From: Actinomycetota bacterium
GTDB lineage: Bacteria > Actinomycetota > Acidimicrobiia > Acidimicrobiales > Ilumatobacteraceae
Reading direction: 5' to 3'
DNA: 64,000 nt
Assembly (NCBI GenBank): GCA_016870775.1
Contig: VGAK01000003.1
Location: 1-64,000 of the forward strand
Positions 1 through 7,763 of the stretch are shown here, piece after piece (position 1 is the first letter of the stretch; every line of letters starts with the position of its first letter). A program made the position numbers and the translations under genes. Under the pieces are notes generated by a model. It had not been told where the DNA came from, searched no databases, and saw nothing but the letters and a program-made list of their open reading frames with translations.

Positions 1-111
1 CGCACGGTCAAGTTGTCTGTCATCGGGCTCGCCACCGTGGGCAACGCGCTCTCGCGCATCAGTCGGCGCCGTCTGAATCAGGGACCCGTGAGGGTCGGCA
101 CCGCCGCGTGA
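1..111 (+). CDS. C-terminal fragment of an unidentified protein (cut by window edge)
   Basis: An open frame runs from the first base to a TGA at 109-111 and gives 36 residues ending RVGTAA. It is basic (SRISRRR), with a short hydrophobic stretch before that. The 5' part lies outside the window, so no family can be assigned. Its status as a coding end is inferred only from the open frame and from the gap before the next gene; it could be chance. Confidence 0.35.
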   Translation, partial: RTVKLSVIGLATVGNALSRISRRRLNQGPVRVGTAA

Positions 112-240
112 TGCGCGCCCTCACGCGCGGACTCGACGCACATCGCGTCGCACCGGGGCTGTCGCTGCCTCTATCGGGGTAGTCAGTGGGCGCCTCCGAC
201 CGGCAGGGGGATGGTGCCCCGGGGGCTCCCGGCGGGCGTG

Positions 241-283
241 TTTGGTATCCCTAACATTGTCTGGTATGTTTGGCATGCCTAAC
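241..283 (+). promoter_or_regulatory. Tandem DtxR/MntR-like operators overlapping the iron-transporter promoter
   Basis: Two copies of a 15-bp near-palindrome lie at 241-255 (TTTGGTATCCCTAAC) and 269-283 (TTTGGCATGCCTAAC), 28 bp apart. The second reads TTTGGCA/TGCCTAA, with one mismatch between arms. A possible promoter, TTGGTA (242-247), 17 bp, TATGTT (265-270), sits between and inside them. Half-sites of TTAGG/CCTAA type are typical of the DtxR/IdeR/MntR metalloregulator family. Placement just before an Fe(III) ABC transporter gene fits iron repression. The regulator itself is not in the window. Confidence 0.55.
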
Positions 284-295
284 AACGGGAGTCTC

Positions 296-1321
296 ATGCG
301 CAAAGTTCATTTTCCCCCATCGCGACTGGTGTTTTCGGCCATTGTCGCCCTCTCGGGCGGACTTGTCGCCTCGTGCGGGACCGGAAGCGGGGCCAATCCC
401 GAGCAGGTGACCGTCTACACCGGACGCCACTACGGGATCGAAGCCGTCTTCGATGAGTTCACCGAGGACACCGGCATTGAGGTCCGATTCACCACGGGAT
501 CGGATCCGGAGTTGCGGGAGCGCCTGGTCGCAGAGGGCGCGAACACCCCGGCCGACGTGGTGATCACGGCCGACGCCGCCAACATCGAGCTCGCGGCCTC
601 TGCCGGGTTGCTCGCCGCCCTCGACAGTGACACTCTGCGCGGTGCGATCCCCGAGGAACTGCGTTCGGAGAAGAACGAGTGGTTCGCTCTCAGCCGTCGC
701 TTGCGGGTGATCATGCACTCCACCGAACGCGTCAGCGAGCCACCGAGGTCGTATGCCGATCTCGGCGGCAGCGCATGGTCGAAGCGGCTCTGCCTGCGGC
801 CGAGCACGCACCCCTACACTCAGTCCCTCGTGGCGAGTCTGATCCTCAATCAAGGTGCGGAGAAGGCCGAGTCCATCGTGGAGGGCTGGGTCGCGAACGA
901 GCCGCTCTACATCAACTCGGACACCGACATCTTGAAGGCGATTTCCGCGGGGGACTGCGATGTCGCCATCACCAACACGTACTACCTGGCGCGTCTCCTC
1001 GACGAGGATCCCGCCACCCCGGTCGCGATCAGTTGGCCCGAGCAACCCACCACGGGCGCGCACCTGAATGTGAGCACCGGCGCGGTGCTCGCGTCGGCCC
1101 CGAATCCCGGGGGTGCTCGCAGGCTCCTCGAGTGGCTCGCGACCAAGGGTCAAAAGACCTTCAGTGATGCCAACTTCGAGTACCCGGCCGACCCGAGTGT
1201 GGCGCCGGCGGACCTGATCGTGGGTTTCGGGGAGCACACGGCGGACCTCGCCGCGGTGCGCCAACTCGGCCGGCTCAACCAAGACGCGGTCGCGTTGCTC
1301 TCGCGCGTCGGGCACGAATAG
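296..1321 (+). CDS. fbpA: Fe(III) ABC transporter substrate-binding lipoprotein (FbpA family)
   Basis: The protein has 341 residues and should be a surface lipoprotein that captures ferric iron for the permease and ATPase encoded next. The ATG at 296 follows GGGAG at 287-291; an in-frame TTG at 242 would run through the operator sites and is less likely. Residues 1-27 are a lipoprotein signal ending LVASC, with Cys27 as the lipidated residue. The mature part starts with VTVYTGRHYG, typical of the FbpA/IdiA/FutA group. An adjacent Tyr-Tyr pair at about 229-230 (NTYYLARLL) matches the iron-coordinating tyrosines of the family. The permease gene starts 14 bp downstream. Confidence 0.88.
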   Translation: MRKVHFPPSRLVFSAIVALSGGLVASCGTGSGANPEQVTVYTGRHYGIEAVFDEFTEDTGIEVRFTTGSDPELRERLVAEGANTPADVVITADAANIELAASAGLLAALDSDTLRGAIPEELRSEKNEWFALSRRLRVIMHSTERVSEPPRSYADLGGSAWSKRLCLRPSTHPYTQSLVASLILNQGAEKAESIVEGWVANEPLYINSDTDILKAISAGDCDVAITNTYYLARLLDEDPATPVAISWPEQPTTGAHLNVSTGAVLASAPNPGGARRLLEWLATKGQKTFSDANFEYPADPSVAPADLIVGFGEHTADLAAVRQLGRLNQDAVALLSRVGHE

Positions 1322-1335
1322 ACCCCTCACGAACC

Positions 1336-2952
1336 ATGGTGCGCGCAACGACGACACCGGGTCCCCGGCGCGGTGCGCCGGGGCGCCGAGCCGGTCGCCT
1401 AGTCGCGTGGGTCGTGACCGCAGGTTCGGCGCTGTTGGTGGTCGCCCCCGTCGCCGTGATCGCCGTCTCGATCCTCGATCCCACGCCGTCGCTGTGGGCC
1501 GATCTGTGGCGCACCCGCCTCCCGGGGATGATCGCGGACACCCTCACCCTGCTCGTCACCGTGGTGGTCGGCGCCGCGGTGCTCGGCACCTCGCTCGCGT
1601 GGCTGGTGACCGCGCACGACTTTCCCGGGCGGCGCCTGATCGGGTGGCTCCTGGTGGTGCCTCTCACGGTGCCGGGATACGTCGCGGGGTTCGTCTGGCT
1701 CGACACCGCATCCGCAGTGATCGGACCCCGCGGGGCTCGCAGCATCTGGCTGTGTGCGGCGGTGCTGATTGTGACGCTGTACCCCTACGTCTACCTCTTC
1801 GCGCGTGCCGCGTTCCGGGCCCAGGGAGCCGACCTGCGCGATGAGGCGCGCGTCCTCGGGCTTAGCCGCGTGGCCGCGTTCGCACGCGTGGCACTCCCGG
1901 CGGCCCGTCCGGCCATCGCTGCCGGTGGTGCCCTCGTGACGATGGAGGTGCTCACCGATGTCGGCACCGTGCGCCTCTTCAACGTCAGCACCGTGGCCGA
2001 CGGCGTTCTCCGGGTGTGGTTCGGCACGGGGAGTCGCCAAGCGGCCGCGGAGCTCGCAACGACGCTGGTCGCCACCGCGCTCGCCCTGGTGGTGATCGAG
2101 AGGATTCTGCGCCGTGGCGCCCGATATTCGCGTCGTGCCTCGGGACGCCCGATGACCCCGGTGCGGCTCACCGGTGTGCGCGCCCTCGCGGCCACGGCCG
2201 GGCCCTCCGTCGTGGTGGCCGTCGCCGCCGGTGTGCCGCTCGTGCGACTCGGCGCATGGGGTGTCGAAGCCCGGCGCGCCGGCGCGACTGCGACGGTGGC
2301 CGGCGGTGTGTGGCACCACCTCGGTGCGACGCTCGCGGTGGCGGGCCTCGCCGTGGCGGTCTGCCTCGGGGTCGGGTCGGGGCTCGTGCTGTTCGCCCGC
2401 CGCCACGGGGCTCTGGGTCGGGTCATGGTGCGTGCCTCGGCGCTCGGCTATGCCATGCCCGGCCCGGTCGTGGCGGTGGGGGCGGTGATCGTGCTCGCAG
2501 CGCTCGACCGCACGGATCTCGTGCCCGGACCGGTGGTTCTCGTGGGGTCGCTTGTGGGACTGGTGTTCGCGCTCGGGGTGCGGTTCCTCGCCGTCGCGGT
2601 GAACGGGATCGAATCGGGGCTCGACCAGATGCCGGCATCGGCAGTTGCGAGCGCGCGCACACTCGGTGCGAGACCAATACGGATCGCCTGGTCTGTGGAG
2701 CTTCCCTCGGTGAGGCCGGCGCTGGTGGCGGCCGCCGCCCTGCTCACGATCGATGTGGTGAAGGAACTGCCGATCACCTTGTTGCTGCGACCCTTCGGTT
2801 TCGACACGTTGGCTGTGTGGGTGTGGCAGGCGACGTCGGAGAGCCTCTGGGCCCAGGCCGCGGTTCCCTCGCTCGCGATGATCGCGGTGGGGTCCGCGGC
2901 AGTGGGGGCGCTCCTGGTCGCGCTCGAGCGCGGCGCCGAGGTGGTGTCGTGA
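1336..2952 (+). CDS. fbpB: Fe(III) ABC transporter permease, fused two-domain (FbpB/SfuB family)
   Basis: A membrane protein of 538 residues with about twelve hydrophobic segments. It forms the channel for iron delivered by the upstream binding lipoprotein. Two homologous halves each carry an ABC permease coupling loop: EARVLGLSRVAAFARVALP around residues 170-190 and SARTLGARPIRIAWSVELP around 440-460. This duplicated form is usual for FbpB/SfuB permeases. Basic residues at the N-terminus precede the first membrane segment. The stop codon overlaps the ATPase start as GTGA, so the two are probably translationally coupled. Confidence 0.9.
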   Translation: MVRATTTPGPRRGAPGRRAGRLVAWVVTAGSALLVVAPVAVIAVSILDPTPSLWADLWRTRLPGMIADTLTLLVTVVVGAAVLGTSLAWLVTAHDFPGRRLIGWLLVVPLTVPGYVAGFVWLDTASAVIGPRGARSIWLCAAVLIVTLYPYVYLFARAAFRAQGADLRDEARVLGLSRVAAFARVALPAARPAIAAGGALVTMEVLTDVGTVRLFNVSTVADGVLRVWFGTGSRQAAAELATTLVATALALVVIERILRRGARYSRRASGRPMTPVRLTGVRALAATAGPSVVVAVAAGVPLVRLGAWGVEARRAGATATVAGGVWHHLGATLAVAGLAVAVCLGVGSGLVLFARRHGALGRVMVRASALGYAMPGPVVAVGAVIVLAALDRTDLVPGPVVLVGSLVGLVFALGVRFLAVAVNGIESGLDQMPASAVASARTLGARPIRIAWSVELPSVRPALVAAAALLTIDVVKELPITLLLRPFGFDTLAVWVWQATSESLWAQAAVPSLAMIAVGSAAVGALLVALERGAEVVS

Positions 2953-3923
2953 CGGATCAGAACGCACCGGACACGGGCGGCTGCGCCCTGAGCGTGGAGG
3001 GTGTCTCGGTCAGTTTCGGGGGCCGTCGCGTGGTGGACAATGTCGCGTTGTCGGTGCGCGACGGCGAGGTCCTCACGCTCGTCGGGCCGAGCGGGTGCGG
3101 CAAGTCGACGCTCACCCGACTGATCGCGGGACTCACCGCACACGAGGCCGGCAGGGTGCTGCTCGGGGGACGCGATGTGTCGGGGGTGCCGGTCGAGGAG
3201 CGCCGCATCGGGGTCGTGTTCCAGGAGCCCGCGTTGTTCGGCCACCTCAGGGTCGCCGACAACGTCGGCTTCGGAGTGAGGGGGTTGTCGCGCACGGAAC
3301 GCGCCGCGCGCGTCGCAGAGATGCTCGATGTGGTCGGGCTCGCGGGATTCGAGCGCCGCCATCCGCACGAGTTGTCCGGCGGAGAGCAGCAACGCGTCGC
3401 ACTGGCCCGCACTCTCGCTCCGCGGCCCGGGGTGATCCTGCTCGATGAGCCGTTCGCGAACCTCGACGAGGTGTTGCGCGAGGGTCTTCGTCGTGAGGTG
3501 GCGGGGATCCTGCGGGCATCGGGCACCGCTGCGGTGCTCGTCACCCACGACCGCAGCGAGGCCCTGTCGCTCGGTGACACGGTCGCGGTCATGCGCGAGG
3601 GGCGGATCGTCCAATGCGGCACACCGGCACAGGTGTATGGCGAACCGGTCGACCGGTTCGTGGCGTCGTTCATGGACGATGCTGCGTTCGTCCCGGCACC
3701 AGGCGGGGGGCACCTCGTGGCGAGACCGCACCACATTGGTTTGCAGCACGGGGGAGCGGACCGCATCGAGCGGACCGAGTTCCTCGGTGCACGCACCCGT
3801 CACGCGGTGCGTCGTGCCGACGGGTCGGTGGTTGTCGCCGAGGTGGACGGCCCCGGGTCGTTTCGGATCGGGGATCACTGCACTGTCTCGGTGGATGCCA
3901 GCCACCTGCACAGGATCGACTAG
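2949..3923 (+). CDS. fbpC: Fe(III) ABC transporter ATPase (FbpC family)
   Basis: The 324-residue cytoplasmic ATPase energises the preceding permease. It has Walker A GPSGCGKST at 46-54, signature LSGGEQQRVALAR from 142, Walker B ILLDEP with Asp166-Glu167, and the H-loop VTHDRSEAL. The C-terminal ~90 residues form a TOBE-like regulatory domain, as in FbpC/PotA-type ATPases. The GTG start at 2949 overlaps the permease stop; longer upstream readings in this frame lie inside the permease gene and are rejected. Last gene of the three-gene iron-uptake operon. Confidence 0.92.
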   Translation: MTDQNAPDTGGCALSVEGVSVSFGGRRVVDNVALSVRDGEVLTLVGPSGCGKSTLTRLIAGLTAHEAGRVLLGGRDVSGVPVEERRIGVVFQEPALFGHLRVADNVGFGVRGLSRTERAARVAEMLDVVGLAGFERRHPHELSGGEQQRVALARTLAPRPGVILLDEPFANLDEVLREGLRREVAGILRASGTAAVLVTHDRSEALSLGDTVAVMREGRIVQCGTPAQVYGEPVDRFVASFMDDAAFVPAPGGGHLVARPHHIGLQHGGADRIERTEFLGARTRHAVRRADGSVVVAEVDGPGSFRIGDHCTVSVDASHLHRID

Positions 3924-3991
3924 GGGTCCAGGGCCACCCGGTCCGCCGAACCACATCACCTGCGATGCACCTCAGACGCGTCGCGCGCAGG

Positions 3992-4159
3992 TCAGGCCCC
4001 GCCGGAACCCCCGCCGATCGCAGCGGCGACGGCAAACAGGATCATGAACCAGCCGATCACCACGATCGGGGCGATCACCACGAGCAGGAAACCCGCCACG
4101 GTCCAGAACACGATCGCGACCAGCCACCCGAGGCATCCGCCACCGAACCACCCGGGCAT
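3992..4159 (-). CDS. Small membrane protein, 55 aa
   Basis: A short minus-strand gene giving 55 residues, beginning MPGWFGGGCLGWLVAIV and ending GGGSGGA. One long or two short hydrophobic segments span about residues 8-48. Its ATG (4157-4159) overlaps the stop of the upstream zinc-ribbon gene as ATGA, and that gene overlaps the HD-domain gene in the same way. Coupled translation is the main evidence that this is real. No family recognised. It could anchor or partner the zinc-ribbon or HD protein at the membrane (inference). Confidence 0.6.
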   Translation of the reverse strand: MPGWFGGGCLGWLVAIVFWTVAGFLLVVIAPIVVIGWFMILFAVAAAIGGGSGGA

Positions 4160-4515
4160 CAGGCCTCGATGTCAGGTGGGGTGTCAGTTGGAGAGTCGGG
4201 AGTGATGTCCGCTTCAGTGTCGAGAGTCTCGCGGGGCCAGAAGAGCCAGTCGAAGCCGATGTCTGGTCTCTGATAGCGACCGTAGTGACACACCCGGCAC
4301 TCGGTGGTCTGGGGCCGACCGGGCATGATCACACACCCGCCGAGGGAGACCTCGCCGCGACGGGCTCGTTTTATCAGCTCCGAGCCGGGAAAGCCGTACA
4401 CGATCGGGATCACTCGGCCGACGCCACATCGCGGACAGCGTGTTCCTGTCGCCGTTCGGGACTTGCCGGCAGACATCCGGCGGGCGCGGGAGTTCTTGTT
4501 CCGGCGCCGCCTCAT
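4159..4515 (-). CDS. Zinc-ribbon protein of unknown function, 118 aa
   Basis: A hypothetical protein with a strongly basic start (MRRRRNKNSRARR). A CPRCG knuckle sits at about residue 28, then VIPIVYGFPGSEL, GGCVIMPGRP, and a second CRVCHYG knuckle near 74, followed by an acidic tail rich in D, T and P. The CPRCG / VIPIVYG(F/Y)P / GGC / CxxC layout resembles a widespread uncharacterised bacterial zinc-ribbon family that I cannot name. It overlaps the upstream HD gene (start 4515, HD stop 4512) and the downstream small membrane gene, so the three are likely one transcription and translation unit. Confidence 0.75.
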   Translation of the reverse strand: MRRRRNKNSRARRMSAGKSRTATGTRCPRCGVGRVIPIVYGFPGSELIKRARRGEVSLGGCVIMPGRPQTTECRVCHYGRYQRPDIGFDWLFWPRETLDTEADITPDSPTDTPPDIEA

Positions 4516-5231
4516 CGGTTGCCCCCGGTGTCGGTTCCATGGCTGTGCTGCACCGTGCAGATGGGAACCCGTCCCGCGGGGAAGAGTTCATTGATCGCGC
4601 GCTCGAGGCGATCGAGCGCGCGCGCCAGACCCGGCATGCCGTCCGTGATCGGTGCGGCTTCTCGGTATGCCGCGAGCAGTGCGCGGTAGTTCCACTCTTG
4701 GCATGTTCCGCCCGCGTTGAAGACCTTCCACACGTCGTCGGGGTCCTGGCCTCTGCTGTCGTTCACCGATTTCTCGCAGTTGTTGATCTTGTCGCAGACA
4801 CCAACCAAGATCGCCCGCCGCTCTGGGCTGGTCGCACCGAGGGTGGCCTTTGCCTGGATCTTCGCGTGGTAGTCCGCTTTGCGGTCACCCCAGTTCTTTG
4901 CCTTGGTTTCGGCGTCTTGTGGCGCCGGGAGATCAGGCTCGGTGTCGGTGCAGGCCACCACCATCGCGGCAATGTCGGGCCCGAACAGATTCTCGAGTTC
5001 TTCCGTCGAGACTCCGCAGTCCTCGATCGAGTCGTGGAGCAGTGCCGCGCAGGCCTGTTTCTCGTCGCCGCCGTGTTCGATGACCAGTGACGCCACCCCG
5101 AGGAGATGCCCGATGTAGGGCTCGGCCCCGCCCTTTCGGTACTGCTTGGCATGCCACGTGGTGGCCTGCACCAGTGCCTTCTCGAGGAGCCCGGTCGGTT
5201 GCCATGCCGGTCCGTTGGGGTCTGTGGTCAT
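4512..5231 (-). CDS. HD-domain phosphohydrolase, Mesh1/SpoT-hydrolase-like, stand-alone
   Basis: The protein has 239 residues. The first ~160 resemble the hydrolase half of RelA/SpoT enzymes and stand-alone Mesh1-type (p)ppGpp hydrolases: His42 (YIGHLLGVA), His66-Asp67 in ALLHDSIED, FGPDIAAMVVACTDTE, and Asp147 in CDKINNC, corresponding to the family ADRLHN. There is no synthetase, TGS or ACT domain. A role in removing alarmones or a related nucleotide is inferred. First gene of a three-gene minus-strand unit; the candidate selenoprotein is divergent, about 110 bp upstream. Confidence 0.8.
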   Translation of the reverse strand: MTTDPNGPAWQPTGLLEKALVQATTWHAKQYRKGGAEPYIGHLLGVASLVIEHGGDEKQACAALLHDSIEDCGVSTEELENLFGPDIAAMVVACTDTEPDLPAPQDAETKAKNWGDRKADYHAKIQAKATLGATSPERRAILVGVCDKINNCEKSVNDSRGQDPDDVWKVFNAGGTCQEWNYRALLAAYREAAPITDGMPGLARALDRLERAINELFPAGRVPICTVQHSHGTDTGGNR

Positions 5232-5344
5232 TGCTCTCGGTGTGTCCCTTCGTGGTCGCGGATCCTCTCCGCACTCTCAGTATGGCCAAGGGGTGCGTCA
5301 TCATCGGGACGGGTGGCGCTGTTAGTGTCGCCTCTGTGACCCCG

Positions 5345-5914
5345 ATGCGCACGTCCACCACCCGGAGTTTTGCCATCGCTGCGTGTGCACTGCTGGTGCT
5401 GGTCGGGTGCGGGGCAGACTCGGCGCCTGACGGGGCCGGTGATCCCACCGGTGCGCCGACGGAGACGATGCCCGCCGACACGACCTCGCCAGCAACAGCC
5501 ACCGAGCCGTCGGGTGACGACTGGTCCGCGCCGGTGGTGCAAGGTGGGACGTTCTCGTTCGCTGAGGCGCGGGCGAAGGGTCCGTTCGGGTTCTGGTTCT
5601 GGGCGCCTGGTTGAGGCACCTGCAACATGGAAGCCCCCTCGGTCGAGGCGGTGCAGAAAAAAGTGGCCGGCGAGGTGAGTGTCTACGGCGTGGCCTGGAC
5701 CGGAGATGAGTCCTCCTACAAGGGGTTCATCGAGCGTCACGGGTTGACCTTCCGCCAGATCGACGACTCCGGGGCGGATGTGTTCAGCAGGTACGGGATT
5801 GCCAGCCAGCCGGCGTGGGTGTTCGTGACCCGATCGGGCAAGGCCACGGTGTCCACGGGGGCACTGGGCCCAGAGGACCTGGAGAGGGCCCTCCGCGCAC
5901 TCGGCGACTCCTGA
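5345..5914 (+). CDS. Exported thioredoxin-like lipoprotein with in-frame UGA (candidate selenoprotein, UxxC)
   Basis: If UGA at 5612-5614 is decoded, one frame runs from ATG 5345 (or GTG 5336) to the TGA at 5912-5914 and gives 189 residues. Residues 1-22 are a lipoprotein signal ending LVLVGC. A Thr/Pro-rich linker leads to a TlpA/DsbE-type fold. The UGA, codon 90, lies in FWAPG-U-GTCNMEAP, where family members have WCxxC: the M. tuberculosis DsbE/MPT53 pattern, as recalled, is WTPWCPFCNAEAP. Similarity continues after the UGA (YGVAWTG, FSRYGIASQPAWVF with the cis-Pro). The frame is unbroken on both sides and a SECIS-like hairpin follows. Alternatives are a one-base mutation of a Cys codon, a pseudogene or a sequence error. 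Confidence 0.72.
5612..5652 (+). promoter_or_regulatory. In-frame UGA plus candidate bacterial SECIS hairpin
   Basis: After the UGA (5612-5614) a hairpin can form at 5633-5652: GCC, a C-C mismatch, CCTC, loop GGTC, GAGG, GGT. The apical loop contains the GG expected of bacterial SECIS elements. The first loop base is 27 nt past the UGA, within the spacing reported for bacterial SECIS elements (about 16-37 nt). This was folded by eye, so energy and alternatives are untested. Confidence 0.5.
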
Positions 5915-5933
5915 GTGACTCTCTCATCTGCCC

Positions 5934-5956
5934 AAACCCTTGTGGCACAGGGGTTT
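5934..5956 (+). terminator. Hairpin downstream of the thioredoxin-like gene
   Basis: AAACCC (5934-5939) pairs with GGGTTT (5951-5956); TGT/ACA continue the stem inside after one mismatch, around a GGC loop. The 3' arm ends in TTT but there is no longer T tract. It lies 20 bp after the stop of the preceding gene, so a transcription terminator is likely. Confidence 0.45.
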
Positions 5957-6044
5957 GCGCGGTCCTGTGGAAATCCACCACCCGCGGTGTGACGGTGGTT
6001 ACTTTGCGCAGTGGGCGGGGTAACGACTCGAAAGAGGAAACCCC

Positions 6045-6365
6045 ATGTACACCCTCGGATCCCTCATATTGATGGCGTTCCTGCTCGGTGCGGTGATGCC
6101 GGTGTTCAACACCGTCACCCGCACGGCCAAGCTGGACAAGTTCATCTCCCGTCTGCCGATCCTCGGCTCGCACATCACGCTCGCCGTCAGCATCTTGCTG
6201 GTGTGGGCACTCGACCTGCAGATCGTCACCGCCTGGACCGGCTCGATGCGCGACTCCTGGATGACCATCTGCGTCGACGGATGCATCGTCTATGGCATGG
6301 TCCCCGTCAAGGATGCGATCGTGACCTTCATCAGCCGCGGGCTCACCGGCCTCCGCGCCGCCTGA
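6045..6365 (+). CDS. Small integral membrane protein, 106 aa
   Basis: A hypothetical protein with a good ribosome site (AGAGGA, 6033-6038). It has a hydrophobic N-terminus (YTLGSLILMAFLLGAVMP), a second segment around residues 45-65 (ITLAVSILLVWALDL) and a possible third near 77-95. No family is recognised; the size and layout resemble holin-like or small structural membrane proteins of actinobacteria. It stands alone, with its own leader and a strong terminator at 6390-6418, suggesting a monocistronic and possibly well-expressed gene. Confidence 0.7.
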   Translation: MYTLGSLILMAFLLGAVMPVFNTVTRTAKLDKFISRLPILGSHITLAVSILLVWALDLQIVTAWTGSMRDSWMTICVDGCIVYGMVPVKDAIVTFISRGLTGLRAA

Positions 6366-6389
6366 TCCCCGACACACAACCCCCACGGA

Positions 6390-6418
6390 GGGCCCACCGC
6401 TTCGGCGGTGGGCCCTTT
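6390..6418 (+). terminator. Rho-independent terminator
   Basis: A perfect 11-bp stem, GGGCCCACCGC (6390-6400) with GCGGTGGGCCC (6405-6415), closed by a TTCG tetraloop and followed by TTTGTG. It ends the 106-aa membrane protein gene and lies before the convergent acyl-CoA dehydrogenase gene, so it may serve both directions. Confidence 0.9.
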
Positions 6419-6476
6419 GTGTTGTTCGTGGGTCTGGTTCCGCGCGAGCTGCGCGGTGCCGTGACCTGGTCAGGCG

Positions 6477-7691
6477 CTAGCTGCGCGGAACCTTGCTCCA
6501 CGGAAGGTCCTTGTCGACGCGCGGCTCGCCCGGGAGGCCGAGCACCTGCTCGCCGAGGATGTTGCGCATGATCTCACTGGTGCCACCCTCGATCGAGTTG
6601 GCCCGCACGCGCAGGAACGAGTGGCGCACCCCGCCGTCGGCACCGTTCACCGAGAGCGTCTCGGGCCGGCGGAACGTGTAGTCGTAGCCGACCATGCCGT
6701 CGGCTCCCATCAACGCGAGGGCGAACTCGGTGACCTTCTTGTTGAACTCGGCCAGCATCAACTTGCCGATCGAGCCCTCGGGACCGGGGTTGCCGGCCCT
6801 GGCCGCCCGGGAGGCGCGCATGTTGGTGAAGCGGAGCACCTCGCTCCTGCAGTAGAGCGCCATCAGTGTGTCGCGATGGGCCGAGTTGCGCGCATCGACG
6901 GGTGTCTCGCTCCAGAGCCGGAGGACTTCGTCGATCGGGCCGCGACGCTTGGCGTTGCCCCCTCCACCTCCGCCGATCGCGGAGCGCTCGTTCATGAGCG
7001 TCGTGAGCGCCACGCGCCACCCCTCGCCCTCGGCTCCGATGCGGTGGGCATCGGGCACCCGCACATCGGTCATGTAGACCTCGTTGAACTCGGCCTCGCC
7101 GGTGATCTGGCGCAGTGGGCGCACCTCGACGCCCGGGGAGCGCATGTCGAGTGCGAAGTAGGTCATGCCCTTGTGCTTGGGCGACTCGGGGTCGGTGCGC
7201 GTGACCAACATCCCCCAGTCGGCGAGGTGGGCGAGTGTGTTCCATACCTTCTGGCCGTTCACCACCCACTCCTCACCATCGCGCACGGCCCGGGTGCCAA
7301 GACCCGCGAAGTCGCTGCCGGCACCGGGCTCGGAGAACAGTTGGCACCACTTCTCCTCACCGGTGAACATCGGGCGCAGGAATCGGGTCTTCACCTCGTG
7401 GCTGCCGTGCGTCACGATCGTGGGACCAGCGAGGGCGATGAAGAAGGTGGAGGGATCCTGGGGCGTGGCACCGGCCTTGCGGAGCCGCTCCTCGACGAGC
7501 CGGTTCAACTCCGGTCGCACGCCCAGGCCACCGTGTCCCTCGGGGAAGTGGACCCATGCGAGTCCGTGGTCGAAGCGGGCGCCGCGGAAGGTGATGTTGT
7601 CCACCGAGCGCGGGTCAACAGCGGCGAGCAGGGCATCGAGGGCGGCCTCGACGCGCGCTGTCTGTGAATCGGTGGCAAGGGTCATCGTCAT
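6477..7691 (-). CDS. Acyl-CoA dehydrogenase family protein
   Basis: About 404 residues from the ATG at 7691 (MTMTLATDSQ); a longer 416-residue reading from 7727 has no better support. It is an FAD enzyme that introduces a double bond alpha-beta to a CoA thioester. Family features are WCQLFSEPGAGSDFAGL (FAD/substrate region), GEWVVNGQKVWNT-type middle domain, and near the C-terminus SIEGGTSEIMRNILGEQ, which carries the usual flavin-side residues. It resembles actinobacterial FadE proteins of fatty-acid or steroid side-chain degradation, but no beta-oxidation partner is adjacent and the substrate is unknown. Confidence 0.85.
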   Translation of the reverse strand: MTMTLATDSQTARVEAALDALLAAVDPRSVDNITFRGARFDHGLAWVHFPEGHGGLGVRPELNRLVEERLRKAGATPQDPSTFFIALAGPTIVTHGSHEVKTRFLRPMFTGEEKWCQLFSEPGAGSDFAGLGTRAVRDGEEWVVNGQKVWNTLAHLADWGMLVTRTDPESPKHKGMTYFALDMRSPGVEVRPLRQITGEAEFNEVYMTDVRVPDAHRIGAEGEGWRVALTTLMNERSAIGGGGGGNAKRRGPIDEVLRLWSETPVDARNSAHRDTLMALYCRSEVLRFTNMRASRAARAGNPGPEGSIGKLMLAEFNKKVTEFALALMGADGMVGYDYTFRRPETLSVNGADGGVRHSFLRVRANSIEGGTSEIMRNILGEQVLGLPGEPRVDKDLPWSKVPRS

Positions 7692-7763
7692 GTCCGAAGT
7701 CTCGCTGCGTCTCGATCGCTGGCGCAAGGCGGGGCGGCGCTGCTCACCGTGGTGGCGGCACGC

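Noticed and set aside
2016-2948. Upstream extension of the ABC ATPase frame
   Set aside because: It lies inside the permease gene; GTG 2949 with GTGA overlap gives a normal FbpC.
5087-5335. Longer N-terminus for the thioredoxin-like gene
   Set aside because: It would overlap the start of the divergent HD gene; a lipoprotein signal begins at ATG 5345.
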